DNA of 64,000 nucleotides from Arthrobacter sp. Soil782 (GTDB taxonomy: Bacteria; Actinomycetota; Actinomycetes; Actinomycetales; Micrococcaceae), in assembly GCF_001428435.1 (NCBI RefSeq), contig NZ_LMSO01000001.1:1034653-1098652 (forward strand), read 5' to 3'. The notes under the pieces were generated by a model that made no database searches, was not told the DNA's origin, and worked only from the letters and a program-made list of their open reading frames with translations. The stretch's first letter is position 1. Each line of letters begins with the position of its first letter. Both the position numbers and the translations under genes were made by a program. This document shows positions 39,544 through 48,816 of the stretch, one piece after another.

Positions 39544-42500
39544 TCAGCGGAAGTCCCGTGACTTGGTGGCGGCTTTGAGGCGGAGCACCTCGAACTTGTC
39601 TGCCACCAGGTTCACCACCCCCTCGTTGGACCGCTCCAACACTCCACGCACCAGGACGCTACTGGCCTCCCGCGCTATCCGCCGATACCGCTGCCAGACA
39701 CCGACTGAGCAGATGACATTAACCAGCCCTGTCTCGTCCTCAAGGTTCATGAAGGTGATGCCGCTAGCCGTGGCAGGGCGTTGCCGGTGGGTAACCACTC
39801 CACCGACTTCAACGCGCCGACCAGCCTCGGCGGAAAGGAGGTCCGCGGCGGTCAGCGCGCCCCGGCGTCGTAATGTTGGCCGGGCATGGCGCACCGGATG
39901 GTCATCTGTGGTGATTCCAGTGGACCACAGGTCTGCTGCCACGCGGTCGACGTCGGTAAGGTCCGGAAACAGGGGCGGCTGGATGTACACAGTGGTTCCC
40001 TTGATTTGGCCCTCGCGTTCCGTGGAGGCGGGGCCGGCATGCCAGAGCGCTTCCCGCTGGGTGAGTCCCATTGAGTCAAATGCCCCGGCAGCTGCCAGCG
40101 CTTCGAGCTGCTGTGAGTTCAGTTCGGTCCGGCGCGCCAGGTCACCCATGGTTTCAAAGGGGCCGTTTGCCTCGCGTTCCTCGACGATGGTCTGCGCCAG
40201 TTTCTTGCCGATCGACTGCACGCTGTCCAGCCCTAACCTGACCGCATGGTTGCCGTCGCGGCGGTGAACCGTTGAGTCAAAGCGAATGGTGCGGTCGAAT
40301 TTCCCCACTGGGGGCTGGTGGAACGCCAGGCAGTTATCAGAACCTGTGGAACCTGTTCCCGCGGAGCCGTCCACCTCCAGATCTGCATGAATCCCCGACA
40401 GCAGGATGTCCGGGCGCAGGACCGTGACGCCGTGCCGCCGGGCATCTGCCACCAGGGTCTGGGGTGAGTAGAAGCCCATGGGCTGTGCGCGCAGGAGCGA
40501 GGCCAGGAAGGCCCCGGGATAGTGGAGCCGGAGCCAGGCACTGGCGTAGACCAGCAGGGCAAAGCTGATGGAGTGGCTTTCAGCGAAGCCGAAATTGGCG
40601 AACGCCTGGATCTTCCGGTAGACGGAGTCTGCGGTTTCCCCGACAATTCCATTGGACTTCATGCCCGCGTACAGCTTCTCCTTGAGGGTGTCGATCCGCT
40701 CAAGGCCGCGTTTGGACCCCATAGCGCGGCGCAGCTGATCGGCGTCGGCGCCTGAACAGTTGCCCACTACCATGGCCATCTGCATGAGCTGCTCCTGGAA
40801 GAGCGGTACTCCGAGCGTGCGCTTGAGCACCGGTATCAGCTTGGGGTGCAGGTAGCTTTCTTCCTCCTCGCCCAGTTTCCGCTTGATGTACGGGTGCACC
40901 GCTCCGCCCTGAATGGGGCCGGGACGCACCAGCGCAACCTCGATAACCAGGTCATAGAACCGTCGGGGCTGCAGGCGCGGCAACATTCCCATTTGCGCGC
41001 GGCTTTCCACCTGGAATACTCCGATGGAATCGGCGAAGCACAGTTGGTCGTAGACGCCCTGCTCTTCCCGCGGCATGGTGTGCAGCGTCCATTCCTCACC
41101 AAAGTGCTTTTTGACGAGGTCGAAGTTGTACTGCATGGCCGCCATGATGCCGAGGCCCAGCAGGTCGAACTTGACCAAGCCCATCCAGGCGCAGTCATCC
41201 TTGTCCCATTGCAGGACGGTGCGCCCGTCCATGCGCCCGTGCTCGATCGGGCACACTTCCCCGATTGGGCGGTCGGTGAGCACCATGCCGCCTGAGTGGA
41301 TTCCCAGATGGCGCGGAAACTTCAGCACTCCCTGTGCCAGTTCCACCACCGGTTCGGGGATGTCGTGATCATCACTGGAAACCAGTGCACCCCAGCGCTC
41401 CACCTGTTTTGACCAGGCATCCTGCTGCCCGGGGCTGTGCCCCAGCGCCTTGGCCATGTCGCGGACCGCGAACTTGGGCCTGTAGGTGATGACGTTGGCA
41501 ACCTGGGCGGCATTGAACCGGCCGTACTTGTTGTACACGTACTGAATGACCTCTTCGCGACGGTCGGAATCGAAATCGACGTCAATATCGGGTTCCTCGT
41601 CCCGCAGGCTGGAAAGGAATCGTTCAAAGGGGAGGTCATACAGGATGGAATCGACGGCGGTGATTTCCAACAGGTAGCAGATAGCGGAATTCGCTGCTGA
41701 TCCGCGGCCCTGGCAGAGGATGCCCCGGGTGCGCGCAAAGTGGACCAAATCATGGACGATCAGAAAATAGCCCGGGAAGTCTTTCTCCTCGATCACACGC
41801 AGTTCTTTTTCAATGCGCTCACGGACATCATCCCTGCCGGCGTAGAACTTGGCTGCACCTTCCCAGACCAGCTTCCTCAGCCAGCTCATCTGTGTGTGGC
41901 CCTCCGGCAGGTTCAGTTTGGGCAGGCCGGGCTTGACGCTGCTGAGCCGGAATGCCAGATCATCCGCCAGTTCTACTGTCCGTTCCACGGCCCCTGGATA
42001 GGCGGCAAAACGGGCTGCCATTTCCGCGCCGCTGCGCAGATGCGCAGACCCCGACGCCGGCAGCCACCCATCCATGTCATCCAGTGACCTGCGTGCGCGG
42101 ACGGCGGCCACCGCGGTTGCCAGTCTGTGTTGCTCAGGGACGGCATAGTGCACATTGTTGGTGGCAACGACGGGCAGCTTCAGCCGCGTGGCGATGTCCC
42201 ACAGGGCATCATTGTGCGCACTGTCCAGCGGATTGCCGTGGTCGTAGAGTTCGACGGCGACGTTGCCCGTACCAAAAAGATCCATCAAACGCCGGGTTTC
42301 CTCTTCCGCGTCCTGAAGGCTGCCGTTGCGGAGCGCATGGCGGACGGCTCCTTTGCGGCACCCGGTCAGGATCATCCAGTTGTTGCCTGCCCTGGCGGCG
42401 AGCTCGGCAAGGTTGTACCGGGGCTTGCCTTTCTCTGCTTCCGGTTTCAGCTGAGCTTCCGTGATTGCCGCGGCCAGCTGATGATAGCCCTCTGCGCCGC

Positions 42501-42951
42501 GGGCGAGGACGAGCAAATGCCGGCCCTCCGGGTCTGGTTCACCGTTTTGGGGTTTGCTCAGTTCCAGGGATAGCTCAGTGCCGTAGATGGTGGAGAGCCC
42601 GGGGTGTTTCTCTGCCGCTTCAGCCAGGTGGACAACACCGTAGAACCCATCATGATCGGTCAGCGCCAGCCCGTGGAGACTGAGCCGGTGGGCTTCCTCG
42701 ACAAGCTGTTCGGGACTGGCAGCACCATCAAGGAAGCTGAAATTCGAATGCACGTGAAGTTCCGCGTAGGGCACCACCGGACCGTCAGGCATGGCCACCG
42801 GTTCTTTCGGCGGGGAGTACGGATGCCGTTTCAGGGACCAGGCGGGACTGTCTCCGCCGTCAGCACCCAGGGGCGGGGAACCGGGGCGGCGACGATCGGA
42901 GAGGGTCCGTTCAAACTCCGACCAGGAAATCGGGGGATTATTGAAGCCCAT
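39544..42951 (-). CDS. dnaE2: error-prone DNA polymerase DnaE2
   Basis: Translesion C-family polymerase of the SOS mutasome. 1135 aa from ATG 42951 (GTG 42978 is an alternative). The N-terminal PHP domain (AELHVHSNFSFLDGAASPEQL, LALTDHDGFYGVV) is followed by the palm with catalytic DIDVDFDSDRREEVI and RGSAANSAICYLL, the fingers, the helix-hairpin-helix region and the C-terminal OB fold (GGVVTHRQRPATASGITFMNLEDETG). It ends without the tau-binding extension of the replicative DnaE1. It lies 44 bases downstream of imuB. Confidence 0.95.
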   Translation of the reverse strand: MGFNNPPISWSEFERTLSDRRRPGSPPLGADGGDSPAWSLKRHPYSPPKEPVAMPDGPVVPYAELHVHSNFSFLDGAASPEQLVEEAHRLSLHGLALTDHDGFYGVVHLAEAAEKHPGLSTIYGTELSLELSKPQNGEPDPEGRHLLVLARGAEGYHQLAAAITEAQLKPEAEKGKPRYNLAELAARAGNNWMILTGCRKGAVRHALRNGSLQDAEEETRRLMDLFGTGNVAVELYDHGNPLDSAHNDALWDIATRLKLPVVATNNVHYAVPEQHRLATAVAAVRARRSLDDMDGWLPASGSAHLRSGAEMAARFAAYPGAVERTVELADDLAFRLSSVKPGLPKLNLPEGHTQMSWLRKLVWEGAAKFYAGRDDVRERIEKELRVIEEKDFPGYFLIVHDLVHFARTRGILCQGRGSAANSAICYLLEITAVDSILYDLPFERFLSSLRDEEPDIDVDFDSDRREEVIQYVYNKYGRFNAAQVANVITYRPKFAVRDMAKALGHSPGQQDAWSKQVERWGALVSSDDHDIPEPVVELAQGVLKFPRHLGIHSGGMVLTDRPIGEVCPIEHGRMDGRTVLQWDKDDCAWMGLVKFDLLGLGIMAAMQYNFDLVKKHFGEEWTLHTMPREEQGVYDQLCFADSIGVFQVESRAQMGMLPRLQPRRFYDLVIEVALVRPGPIQGGAVHPYIKRKLGEEEESYLHPKLIPVLKRTLGVPLFQEQLMQMAMVVGNCSGADADQLRRAMGSKRGLERIDTLKEKLYAGMKSNGIVGETADSVYRKIQAFANFGFAESHSISFALLVYASAWLRLHYPGAFLASLLRAQPMGFYSPQTLVADARRHGVTVLRPDILLSGIHADLEVDGSAGTGSTGSDNCLAFHQPPVGKFDRTIRFDSTVHRRDGNHAVRLGLDSVQSIGKKLAQTIVEEREANGPFETMGDLARRTELNSQQLEALAAAGAFDSMGLTQREALWHAGPASTEREGQIKGTTVYIQPPLFPDLTDVDRVAADLWSTGITTDDHPVRHARPTLRRRGALTAADLLSAEAGRRVEVGGVVTHRQRPATASGITFMNLEDETGLVNVICSVGVWQRYRRIAREASSVLVRGVLERSNEGVVNLVADKFEVLRLKAATKSRDFR

Positions 42952-42995
42952 GTCAGGACTCTCTGTCCGTGCCAGCACGGTGGCATACGGAAGGC

Positions 42996-44597
42996 CTAGT
43001 CATAGCTGGCCTCCGCCCACCAGCGGTGATCAACAAGCAGCAGCAGCCAGGCCGTTCCTGATTCATCCACCACCTGGAACCGGTTGAGGGTGCGCCCGTT
43101 CGAATCCCACCAGCGCTCGACAATGGGCCACGGCCCCGCCCAGGAGGAAATGGCGGTTTGCCGCGGAGGTGCCACGACAAGCACGGCAGGAACGGCTGTG
43201 AGCAGTCCGCGCCGATCAACGTCTACGGTGCTTCCTGCGCCGTCCAGCACCTGGACCGGACGGGGCTCGTCGAAGACGGTGGCTGGAACTGGGCCGGGGA
43301 GCTGGCCGGGCCACGGAAGATCCCGGCTTTTGGCAGCAGCTTCCGACGGCGGATCTCCCCAGGGAATGAACACCCGCCGGTCAGTGAGCATTCTTCCACC
43401 GGCCACCATGGCCGTCAGTACCGCACCATGTCCCAGCATGCTTTGCACCCGGGCAAGACCGTGGTGAATATTTTCATCCGGCCCCGTTCCCCACAGCCCG
43501 TCCGCGTGGTCGCTGAGATCCTCCACCGTCTCCGGCTGAAGCTGGACCTTGCTGATTCCGGAGCTCAACCCATGCTCAACGTTTCCGCTGCCCTGCAGTT
43601 GCCAGCGGACGCGGTCCAGCACGTCATCCGCGTCGAACCAGCGGGGGTGCCGCCAGAGCCGAACCGATTCCTCACCGGATTCCGACTGCAGCCGTACCAC
43701 CAGAACCGTGCACACCAGCCCTGCTTCACGCAGCCCGCCCACGAATTCCTCCGCGGACAGGCGCAGGGTGAACGTCAGCTCGTCAATGCGTGCCAACGGC
43801 GGTTCACAGTGCACGACGGCGTCGAGTTCCGCCGGCGGTTTCCTGACCACCACGCTGTGGTGGTCAAATCCGCTTGCCTTGAGATGGGCCAGTGCACCTT
43901 CCACGCCGAACCGGTTGCGGACGTCAGCACGGGCAAGGGCGGCGAAATCTCCAAGCGTGCGGATTCCAAGCCGGCGCAGCACCACCGCGAGTGCTGGTTC
44001 CTCCAGAACTTCCAGGGGGAAGCTGCCAAGGAATGAGGCTGATTCTCCAGGCGGAAGGATCCATACGGGATCGGCCCCTGGATCTTCCAGGAATTCCGTT
44101 GCACGGGCAGCATGCTCAGCGGCAAAGGGGCTGTCTGCTACTCCTACCCGGGTGGCCGTGAGCCCGATGGCGGCGAGGGTTTTGAGCAGGACAGCCGCCG
44201 CGCGTTCTTCACTGCCGTAATACCTGGCAGGACCTTTGGCGTGAAGGACACATAATCCTGGGCGAACAAGCTGCACCCCGGGCATGATCTTTTCCATAGC
44301 GGTTATAACGGGTTCGAAGTTTCTCGCGTCCAGTGCCGGTTCATAGGGAAGAACAGTAAGGGTGGTGCACCGGGCCTGGGCTTCCCGGAGGCGAAGGCCG
44401 CGTTTGACTCCTTGTTCCCGGGCGGAGGGGGAGCAGGCGAAAACCTCGCCCTTCCCGATCAATGCCACGGGGTGTTCTGCCGGCAGGAGGTATTCCCTGA
44501 GTGCTGCAGTGATGGGCCAGTCCGGACACCAGAGAGCCATGGTGCGGGTAGTGGTGGGGGATGCCGGCGCGGTCTGGCTGGAACGGGAAGATTTCAT
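42996..44597 (-). CDS. imuB: Y-family polymerase-like protein ImuB
   Basis: Inactive polymerase paralogue that bridges DnaE2 to the beta clamp. 533 aa from the ATG at 44597, which overlaps the imuA' stop (ATGA). The start of the polymerase fold reads MALWCPDWPITAALRE, lacking the metal-binding Asp of active Y-family enzymes, and continues with AREQGVKRGLRLREAQARC and VGVADSPFAAEHAAR, then a helix-hairpin-helix and little-finger region. A clamp-binding motif should lie in the C-terminal half; ISSWAGPWPIVERWW is the conserved end of the family. Confidence 0.93.
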   Translation of the reverse strand: MKSSRSSQTAPASPTTTRTMALWCPDWPITAALREYLLPAEHPVALIGKGEVFACSPSAREQGVKRGLRLREAQARCTTLTVLPYEPALDARNFEPVITAMEKIMPGVQLVRPGLCVLHAKGPARYYGSEERAAAVLLKTLAAIGLTATRVGVADSPFAAEHAARATEFLEDPGADPVWILPPGESASFLGSFPLEVLEEPALAVVLRRLGIRTLGDFAALARADVRNRFGVEGALAHLKASGFDHHSVVVRKPPAELDAVVHCEPPLARIDELTFTLRLSAEEFVGGLREAGLVCTVLVVRLQSESGEESVRLWRHPRWFDADDVLDRVRWQLQGSGNVEHGLSSGISKVQLQPETVEDLSDHADGLWGTGPDENIHHGLARVQSMLGHGAVLTAMVAGGRMLTDRRVFIPWGDPPSEAAAKSRDLPWPGQLPGPVPATVFDEPRPVQVLDGAGSTVDVDRRGLLTAVPAVLVVAPPRQTAISSWAGPWPIVERWWDSNGRTLNRFQVVDESGTAWLLLLVDHRWWAEASYD

Positions 44598-45391
44598 GAT
44601 GCGCGGGCCGGTCTGGAGAAAAATTCCTGCTGCCCGGACTCCGAATGCGCAGCGGGCGCAGATGGGGACATGGATGTGGACCACGGCCCATGGTGAAGAT
44701 CCGGCAGCCATAGGTCTGCGGTGCGTGAACGGCCGGTGGAAGCGTGCGCTGTGATCCGCATCCTACGGCTTCGAAGATGCCCGGTTCCTGAACCCAGGCC
44801 CTGCCAGTTGCTCCCGGTTACGCTGAGCGTTGCCTCGCTGTGCGGCCAGGGCCCAATGGTCACCAGTGCAGCACCGCGCTGGCGTAGGCGTGCCATCAGA
44901 CGGGAGGCATCCGATGGAGCGACGTGCTGTGGAGCGCAGGTCAGAACAATTGACACCACATCCACCATTGCTGCAGTCACCGTGAGCCACTGATCCCCGG
45001 GGTGGGGCACCAGAACCAGTTTGTCCAGCGCTATGCCGAAGCCGGCAGCGGCTTCCACACTGAAAGTGGGCATGCCGATGACGCTGCACCAGGCTCCGGC
45101 GCCTGACGGGCCTGCCAGCAAAGCCATAGCCAGGGTGGTGGAGTTGGTCACCGAATACGCCGCACCCGCCTGGAGCCCGCCGCCTGGAAGAATTCCAGCC
45201 AACACCGGCACGGTGGGCAGCCGCCTGGAAGAGGGCCTGCTGTTCTGCATGCCGTTGATTTTGGACTGGAGCTCCGCCTTGAGCCGGGCTTTGTCAGCAG
45301 CCTGATCCACGGCAGACAGCGCCCGGCGGGTACCGCCGGGGAACTGACCCGGGGGTACGGCCTGAACTACGGCTGCTGCTGGTGAACTCAC
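44594..45391 (-). CDS. imuA': ImuA'-like RecA-fold protein
   Basis: First gene of the SOS mutasome; its mycobacterial counterpart is needed for DnaE2-dependent mutagenesis and binds ImuB. The 265-aa sequence has a RecA-like core without a good Walker A (LPGGGLQAGAAYSVTN in its place), then WCSVIGMPTFSVEAAAGFGIALDKLVLVPHPGDQ and a basic C-terminal part (GHLRSRRMRITAHASTGRSRTADLWLP). The GTG start is only nine bases from the LexA box, so the mRNA is probably leaderless. Operon order imuA'-imuB-dnaE2. Confidence 0.88.
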   Translation of the reverse strand: MSSPAAAVVQAVPPGQFPGGTRRALSAVDQAADKARLKAELQSKINGMQNSRPSSRRLPTVPVLAGILPGGGLQAGAAYSVTNSTTLAMALLAGPSGAGAWCSVIGMPTFSVEAAAGFGIALDKLVLVPHPGDQWLTVTAAMVDVVSIVLTCAPQHVAPSDASRLMARLRQRGAALVTIGPWPHSEATLSVTGSNWQGLGSGTGHLRSRRMRITAHASTGRSRTADLWLPDLHHGPWSTSMSPSAPAAHSESGQQEFFSRPARAS

Positions 45392-45400
45392 ACTTAATGT

Positions 45401-45416
45401 TCGAACGCGTGTTCGA
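45401..45416. promoter_or_regulatory. SOS box (LexA operator)
   Basis: TCGAACGCGTGTTCGA, a perfect match to the actinobacterial LexA consensus TCGAAC-N4-GTTCGA. On the minus strand TTGACT (45425-45420) lies just before it as a -35 element, so bound LexA would cover the imuA' promoter. Confidence 0.9.
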
Positions 45417-45484
45417 TTAAGTCAATTGGCTTTCCAGGCTGTGGAGGACTTCATGGTCACCCAGTACTCCAGTACCCTGTCTCC

Positions 45485-46186
45485 ATGTGCGGACGCTTTG
45501 TAGTGGCAGGCTCGAATAAGGATCTGGTGGACCTTTTCGACGTTGACACGGTGGCCGATGACCTTCCCGAACCGTCGTGGAACATCAGCCCTACCGATCC
45601 CGTTCGGGTAGTCCTGGAATCACTCAAAGACGAGCAGGTCACCCGACGCATGGAGGCCGCGCGGTGGTGGTTGACGCCGTCGTTCTCAAAAGAACTGAAA
45701 ACCAAGGCGCCCACCTTCAACGCCCGGTCGGAAACGGTGGGCAGCAAGCCCACCTTCAGGCCGTCCCTCGAGAGCCGCCGCGCCCTCATTCCTGCCAGCG
45801 GCTACTACGAATGGCGAACCGAGGGAAAAACAAAGATTCCGTTCTACATCCACCTGCCGGGAGAACCGGTGGTGTTCGCAGGACTGTACGCCTGGTGGCG
45901 CAACAGGGAGTTACCGGATGACCACCCCAACCGCTGGGTACTCTCCTCCACTATCCTGACCCGTCAAGCAGTGGGGCCGGTGGCTGAAATCCACGACCGC
46001 ACACCGGTGACGCTCCCCCGCGAATTCTGGAACGAGTGGCTGGATCCCACCACAAAGGGGACGCAGGAACTTGCTGATGAAGCGGTTGCAGCAGCCACTC
46101 CCGTTGCCGAACAACTGCAATTCCACGAGGTGGCGCCGGTTCGGGAGGACAGCCCGCTGCTGATTGAACCGCTGAACCCGGCGTAG
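45485..46186 (+). CDS. yedK: SOS response-associated peptidase YedK (SRAP/HMCES)
   Basis: Covalently shields abasic sites in single-stranded DNA by a thiazolidine bond to Cys2. The 233-aa protein begins MCGRFVVA with Cys2, and has NISPTDPVRVV, the asparagine in FNARSETVGSKPTFR, the glutamate in PASGYYEWRTEGKTKIPFYI and the histidine in IHDRTPVTLP, all the SRAP active-site positions. It is divergent from imuA', 93 bases away, and may share its LexA box. Confidence 0.94.
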   Translation: MCGRFVVAGSNKDLVDLFDVDTVADDLPEPSWNISPTDPVRVVLESLKDEQVTRRMEAARWWLTPSFSKELKTKAPTFNARSETVGSKPTFRPSLESRRALIPASGYYEWRTEGKTKIPFYIHLPGEPVVFAGLYAWWRNRELPDDHPNRWVLSSTILTRQAVGPVAEIHDRTPVTLPREFWNEWLDPTTKGTQELADEAVAAATPVAEQLQFHEVAPVREDSPLLIEPLNPA

Positions 46187-46189
46187 GAG

Positions 46190-46570
46190 CTAGTCCTTTG
46201 CGCGCCGCGCTTCCTTGGCCCGCTTCTCTTCCACACGTACCCGCGCCATGGTTGAGCGCTCCGCCACCAACCACTCAGGCGGTGACTGGAGCAGCGCGGT
46301 GATTTCCGCCGTCGTCAGTGGATCTGTGATTCCGCCGCGGGAGAGGCCGCTGATCGAGACACCCAGCTTGTGCGCCACTACGGGACGCGGATGGGGACCG
46401 GTGCGGCGAAGCTCGGCAAGCCACTCGGGTGGATTCTCCTGGAGCTGGTTGAAGTCTCCACGGGAGATGTCGTTGTCCTGGAACTCTTGTGGTGTTGCGG
46501 GCAGGTAGATGCCAAGTTTCTTCGCGGCGGTAGCCGGTTTCATGGTCTGCGGGGACTTCGCTGGGGTCAT
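46190..46570 (-). CDS. DUF5997 family protein
   Basis: 126-aa soluble protein. The N-terminal part (KPATAAKKLGIYLPATPQEFQD) is typical of the family. It holds two copies of a PPEWL motif (ENPPEWLAELRRTGPHPRP and QSPPEWLVAERSTM), and a stretch VVAHKLGVSISGLSRGGI that looks like a helix-turn-helix. The end is a basic charged helix (RVRVEEKRAKEARRAKD). It is divergent from the next gene with only 37 bases between the starts, and its stop is three bases from yedK's. Function unknown; DNA binding is my inference. Confidence 0.75.
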   Translation of the reverse strand: MTPAKSPQTMKPATAAKKLGIYLPATPQEFQDNDISRGDFNQLQENPPEWLAELRRTGPHPRPVVAHKLGVSISGLSRGGITDPLTTAEITALLQSPPEWLVAERSTMARVRVEEKRAKEARRAKD

Positions 46571-46579
46571 CCTCTCAGC

Positions 46580-46598
46580 GTAACCGCGACTGGGTTAC
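46580..46598. promoter_or_regulatory. dyad between divergent DUF5997 and LysR-like genes
   Basis: GTAACC (46580-46585) and GGTTAC (46593-46598) with a 7-base spacer occupy most of the 37-base interval, so a protein bound here would affect both genes. Confidence 0.55.
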
Positions 46599-46607
46599 TG
46601 TGAAGAC

Positions 46608-47321
46608 GTGCCCGAGCCCCAATCTTCCACGCTGCAGGTCGGCTTTGTTCCCGGGGTAACGCCCGGAAAGTGGGTGGGACGCTGGCGGGAGCGAAACCCT
46701 GATCTTCCGATCGAAGCAACAGAGTACGACGACGGCGCGCTGGCTTCGGCGCTCCGGACCGGCTCAGTGGACCTTGCGTTCGTCCGCCTGCCCGTGGACA
46801 GGGACGCGCTCAGCGTCATTCCGCTTTACGAGGAACTCGCCGTTGTGGTGGTCTCGAAGGAGAACGAGCTCTCCCTGCTTGATGAGGTCCCACTCTCAGA
46901 ACTGGGCAACGAGAATGTCCTCGACGTGCAGGAATGCGGTGGAGCGCGGATGGCCATCGAAATCGCGGCGTCGGGAGCCGGTGTCGTTATGCTGCCCATG
47001 TCCGTTGCGCGGCACTACAACCGGCGTGATGTCGAGGTTCGGGTTGTACCGGACGCACCTTCCACCAAAATTGCCGTTGCATGGATTGCCGAGAACACCA
47101 CGGATGACATCGAGGAATTCATCGGGATTGTGCGGGGAAGGACGGCACGCAGCTCACGGCAGCCGTCGGCCCAGAAGGAAGTACCCAAGCAAAAGGAAAC
47201 CCGTAGTGAGCCTAAAAAGGCAGTGAAGCCCGCGAAGGGCAGGTCTGCGCCCGGGAGGACCAGGAACAAACCGACCGCCAAAGGTGCGCCGAACCCTCGC
47301 GGGCGCGGCCGCCGTCGTTAA
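46608..47321 (+). CDS. LysR-type substrate-binding domain protein lacking the DNA-binding domain
   Basis: 237 aa. The sequence starts directly with the LysR effector fold (LQVGFVPGVTPGKWVGRWRERNPDLPIEATEYD, LASALRTGSVDLAFVRLPVD, IPLYEELAVVVVSKENELSLLDEVPLSELG, SGAGVVMLPMSVARHYNRRDVEVR), with no N-terminal helix-turn-helix. After residue 185 there is a long Lys/Arg/Pro tail that could bind nucleic acid. The GTG start is five bases past a TTACTG element, so the transcript may be leaderless. See the finding on a split regulator. Confidence 0.85.
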   Translation: MPEPQSSTLQVGFVPGVTPGKWVGRWRERNPDLPIEATEYDDGALASALRTGSVDLAFVRLPVDRDALSVIPLYEELAVVVVSKENELSLLDEVPLSELGNENVLDVQECGGARMAIEIAASGAGVVMLPMSVARHYNRRDVEVRVVPDAPSTKIAVAWIAENTTDDIEEFIGIVRGRTARSSRQPSAQKEVPKQKETRSEPKKAVKPAKGRSAPGRTRNKPTAKGAPNPRGRGRRR

Positions 47322-47328
47322 GTGAATT

Positions 47329-48711
47329 TCAGGATGCTTCGGCGGCCAGCGGCGTCGTAGCAGTTTCAGAGTTCACCGTGGCGTTCCTGTGCTGCGCGAT
47401 AATTTCGGCGTACCGGTGGAAGGAAGCCCGCGGGACGCGGTCGAGTGTGGCCGGTTCCATGCGGATCAGGCCGAACTTCTTGGTGTAGCCCTCCTGCCAC
47501 TCCCAGTTGTCCACAAGGGTCCAGTGGAAGTAGCCGCGCACGTCGACGCCGTCAGCGATTGCATCGCCGATCGCTGCCAGGTGTTTCTCCAGGAACTCGA
47601 TCCGGCGGGTGTCTTCCACGTCTCCGCCGGGGCCGTCATCGTAGGCGCAACCGTTCTCGGTGATGTAGATCGGCGGAATGTTGGGGTACTGCTCCTTGAG
47701 CTGTTTTAGGATGGTGGTTAACCCGCTGGGGATGACCGGCCAGTCGAAGTCGGTTTTCGGAACGTCCGAATAATCACGCGGCATGAACGGGACCGGGAAC
47801 AGCGGCGGAGCGGCGCCGACCTTCGTCGGGAAGTAATAGTTGATTCCGTAGAAGTCCAGCGGAGTGGAAATGATGTCCATGTCCCCGTCCTGGATGACCT
47901 CAAAGGACATGCCTTCGATCTCCGCAAGATCAGCCGGGTACTCACCGGTCAGCAGCGGCGCCGCGAACTGGCCGTTGTGGTAGTGATCGTAGAGAAGCGC
48001 GAGGTTGCGCTCCTTCTCCGAATCACTTGCCGGCTCCACGGGAGAGTGGTTATTGACGACGCCGATGGGTGTGTCCAGAGTCTCGCGCAACACCCGGACG
48101 GCGTGCCCATGCGCAAGCAGCAGGTGATGTGCAACGGAGAATGCGCTGCCGAGCAGCATGAGTCCGGGCGCCGCCCGCCCGATCGCATGCCCGACGCCGG
48201 TGTGCACCACCGGTTCGTTGACCGTCATCCAGGCGGCAACCTTGCTCCCGAACTCGTCACGGAGAAGCCGCGTGTAATCGGCGAAAGCATCGATTGTGTC
48301 CCGGTTCTGCCAGCCGCCGGCGTCCTGAAGCGCCAGTGGAAGATCCCAGTGATACAGCGTCACCCACGGTTCTATTCCGCGCTCGAGCAGGGCATCGAGC
48401 AGTCGGTGGTAGAAAGCGATCCCTTCCGGATTGGCGGGTCCGCGGCCTGTGGGCTGGATGCGGGGCCAGGCGATGGACATCCGGTACGCCTTGCCGCCCA
48501 ACTGCTCAAGGAGGTCGAAGTCTTCTTCATACCGGTTGTAGTGGTCGCACGCGATGGCAGGGCTTGAGGCATCGAGGATGTTGCTGTGCTGGCTGGCGTA
48601 TTCGTCCCAGATACTCGGTCCGCGCCCGCCTTCATTGACCGCACCCTCAATTTGCGCTGCCGCAGTTGAGGTCCCGAATACGAACCCCGCCGGCAATCCG
48701 AACTCGCTCAT
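47329..48711 (-). CDS. GH1 family beta-glucosidase
   Basis: Retaining glycosidase that hydrolyses beta-glucosides or related sugars in the cytoplasm (no signal peptide). 460 aa from the ATG at 48711 with GGGAG upstream. GH1 markers: FVFGTSTAAAQIEGA, SIAWPRIQPTG, acid/base Glu in WMTVNEPVVHTGVG, and nucleophile Glu in PPIYITENGCAYDDG, followed by GYFHWTLVDNWEWQEGYTKKFGLI. Phospho-sugar specificity is not suggested. No transporter is adjacent. Confidence 0.94.
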   Translation of the reverse strand: MSEFGLPAGFVFGTSTAAAQIEGAVNEGGRGPSIWDEYASQHSNILDASSPAIACDHYNRYEEDFDLLEQLGGKAYRMSIAWPRIQPTGRGPANPEGIAFYHRLLDALLERGIEPWVTLYHWDLPLALQDAGGWQNRDTIDAFADYTRLLRDEFGSKVAAWMTVNEPVVHTGVGHAIGRAAPGLMLLGSAFSVAHHLLLAHGHAVRVLRETLDTPIGVVNNHSPVEPASDSEKERNLALLYDHYHNGQFAAPLLTGEYPADLAEIEGMSFEVIQDGDMDIISTPLDFYGINYYFPTKVGAAPPLFPVPFMPRDYSDVPKTDFDWPVIPSGLTTILKQLKEQYPNIPPIYITENGCAYDDGPGGDVEDTRRIEFLEKHLAAIGDAIADGVDVRGYFHWTLVDNWEWQEGYTKKFGLIRMEPATLDRVPRASFHRYAEIIAQHRNATVNSETATTPLAAEAS

Positions 48712-48816
48712 CCGCACTCCCTGATTCCGATGTCCCTTCACTAAAGAGCTCCCCACCCTCACCCGTCAACTGCCCGGACCCGGTTTCTTCCCGGCATAGC
48801 CGGATAAGGTGCTTTC

